NCBI GenBank assembly: GCA_946887065.1
Contig: CAMPKL010000161.1
Location: forward strand, 1 to 7,479
Reading direction: 5' to 3'
Source of the DNA: an uncultured Bryobacterales bacterium
GTDB lineage: Bacteria; Acidobacteriota; Terriglobia; Bryobacterales; UBA6623
DNA length: 7,479 nt
The first letter of the stretch is position 1, and the number at the start of each line of letters is the position of its first letter. This document shows, piece by piece, positions 7,114-7,479 of the stretch. Both the position numbers and the translations under genes were made by a program. Below the pieces are notes generated by a model, which saw only the letters and a list, made by a program, of their open reading frames with translations, did not search any database and had not been told where the DNA came from.

Positions 7114-7479
7114 ATGGCTTGGCATCACCGCATCGCCAACGTTTTCCGCTCTCGAAAGCTCTCGACGGAGCTCGACGATGAACTGGCTTTTCACATTGCC
7201 GAACGCACCGACGAACTCATCGCGCAAGGCATGAGCGAACGTGCCGCCCGCCGCGAGGCGAAACGAAGATTCGGGAATTACACAGTGCAGAAACAGGAGA
7301 CCGGCGACATGGATATCGCTCGATCGTTGGAAGCATTTGTCGGCGACCTGAAATACGGCGCGCGACAGTTGCGGTTAAACCCTGGTTTCGCAACCGTCGC
7401 AGTGCTGTCATTGGCCTTGGGTATCGGGGCCAACTCCGGAATCTTCCAGTTGCTCAATGCCCTGCGGCTCAGAGGCTTG
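7114..7479 (+). CDS. ABC-transporter-type permease, MacB/FtsX-like (N-terminal part, cut by window end)
   Basis: The first 122 residues of a longer gene that runs off the right edge without a stop. The start is ATG with GAGG (7102-7105) 8 bases upstream; an in-frame GTG at 7105 is a less likely alternative. The soluble N-terminal part (1-85) has [12 protein letters not shown] (17-28), [17 protein letters not shown] (39-55) and [15 protein letters not shown] (72-86). This arrangement is typical of permeases paired with PadR regulators in acidobacteria. The first membrane segment follows (about 91-112, [19 protein letters not shown]). A MacB-like periplasmic domain and FtsX-like membrane segments would be expected beyond the window, giving about 800 residues (family knowledge, not seen here). 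Many such permeases lack an adjacent ATPase gene, and their substrates are mostly unknown. It is probably an export or membrane-extrusion component repressed by the upstream PadR protein. Confidence 0.9.
   Translation, partial: MAWHHRIANVFRSRKLSTELDDELAFHIAERTDELIAQGMSERAARREAKRRFGNYTVQKQETGDMDIARSLEAFVGDLKYGARQLRLNPGFATVAVLSLALGIGANSGIFQLLNALRLRGL

Overview
The window reads as GC-rich chromosomal DNA, probably from a member of the Acidobacteriota (Solibacter/Bryobacter-like). This placement is an inference from family knowledge. It rests on a short PadR-type repressor directly followed by a large MacB/FtsX-like permease with the N-terminal region typical of the many 'orphan' permeases in acidobacterial genomes, and on a secreted DinB-like protein of a kind common there. 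No rRNA, tRNA, CRISPR array, insertion sequence or phage gene was seen.

Layout. Positions 1-6631 are occupied almost entirely by minus-strand genes, read right to left. They are a SAM-dependent methyltransferase with a C-terminal coiled coil (5684-6631), signal peptidase I lepB (4979-5596), carA (3858-4982), carB (631-3858) and a secreted DinB-like protein (52-570), ending in a strong hairpin terminator at the left edge. lepB, carA and carB overlap by 4 and 1 bases and are almost certainly one translationally coupled operon. The dinB-like gene lies 60 bases downstream with a perfect TATAAT box in the gap, so it can probably be transcribed on its own.

The 133-base gap at 6632-6764 is divergent. 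To its right, on the plus strand, are a PadR-family repressor (6765-7103) and the first 122 codons of an ABC-transporter-type permease (7114 to the window edge). The gap contains a good sigma-70-like promoter (TTGACG, 18-base spacer, TATCTT). An 18-base inverted repeat (TACCTA-N6-TAGGTA) covers the predicted transcription start and the first base of the padR start codon. This looks like an autoregulatory operator.

How the genes work together. CarA (glutaminase) and CarB (synthetase) form carbamoyl-phosphate synthetase, feeding arginine and pyrimidine synthesis. LepB is an inner-membrane protease that removes signal peptides, and could process the DinB-like protein encoded nearby. The PadR protein probably represses itself and the adjacent permease. 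Most of the window is ordinary housekeeping DNA. The parts most worth a second look are the padR control region, the divergent methyltransferase with its heptad-repeat tail, and the lepB-carAB coupling. I found no convincing evidence of a wholly new system.
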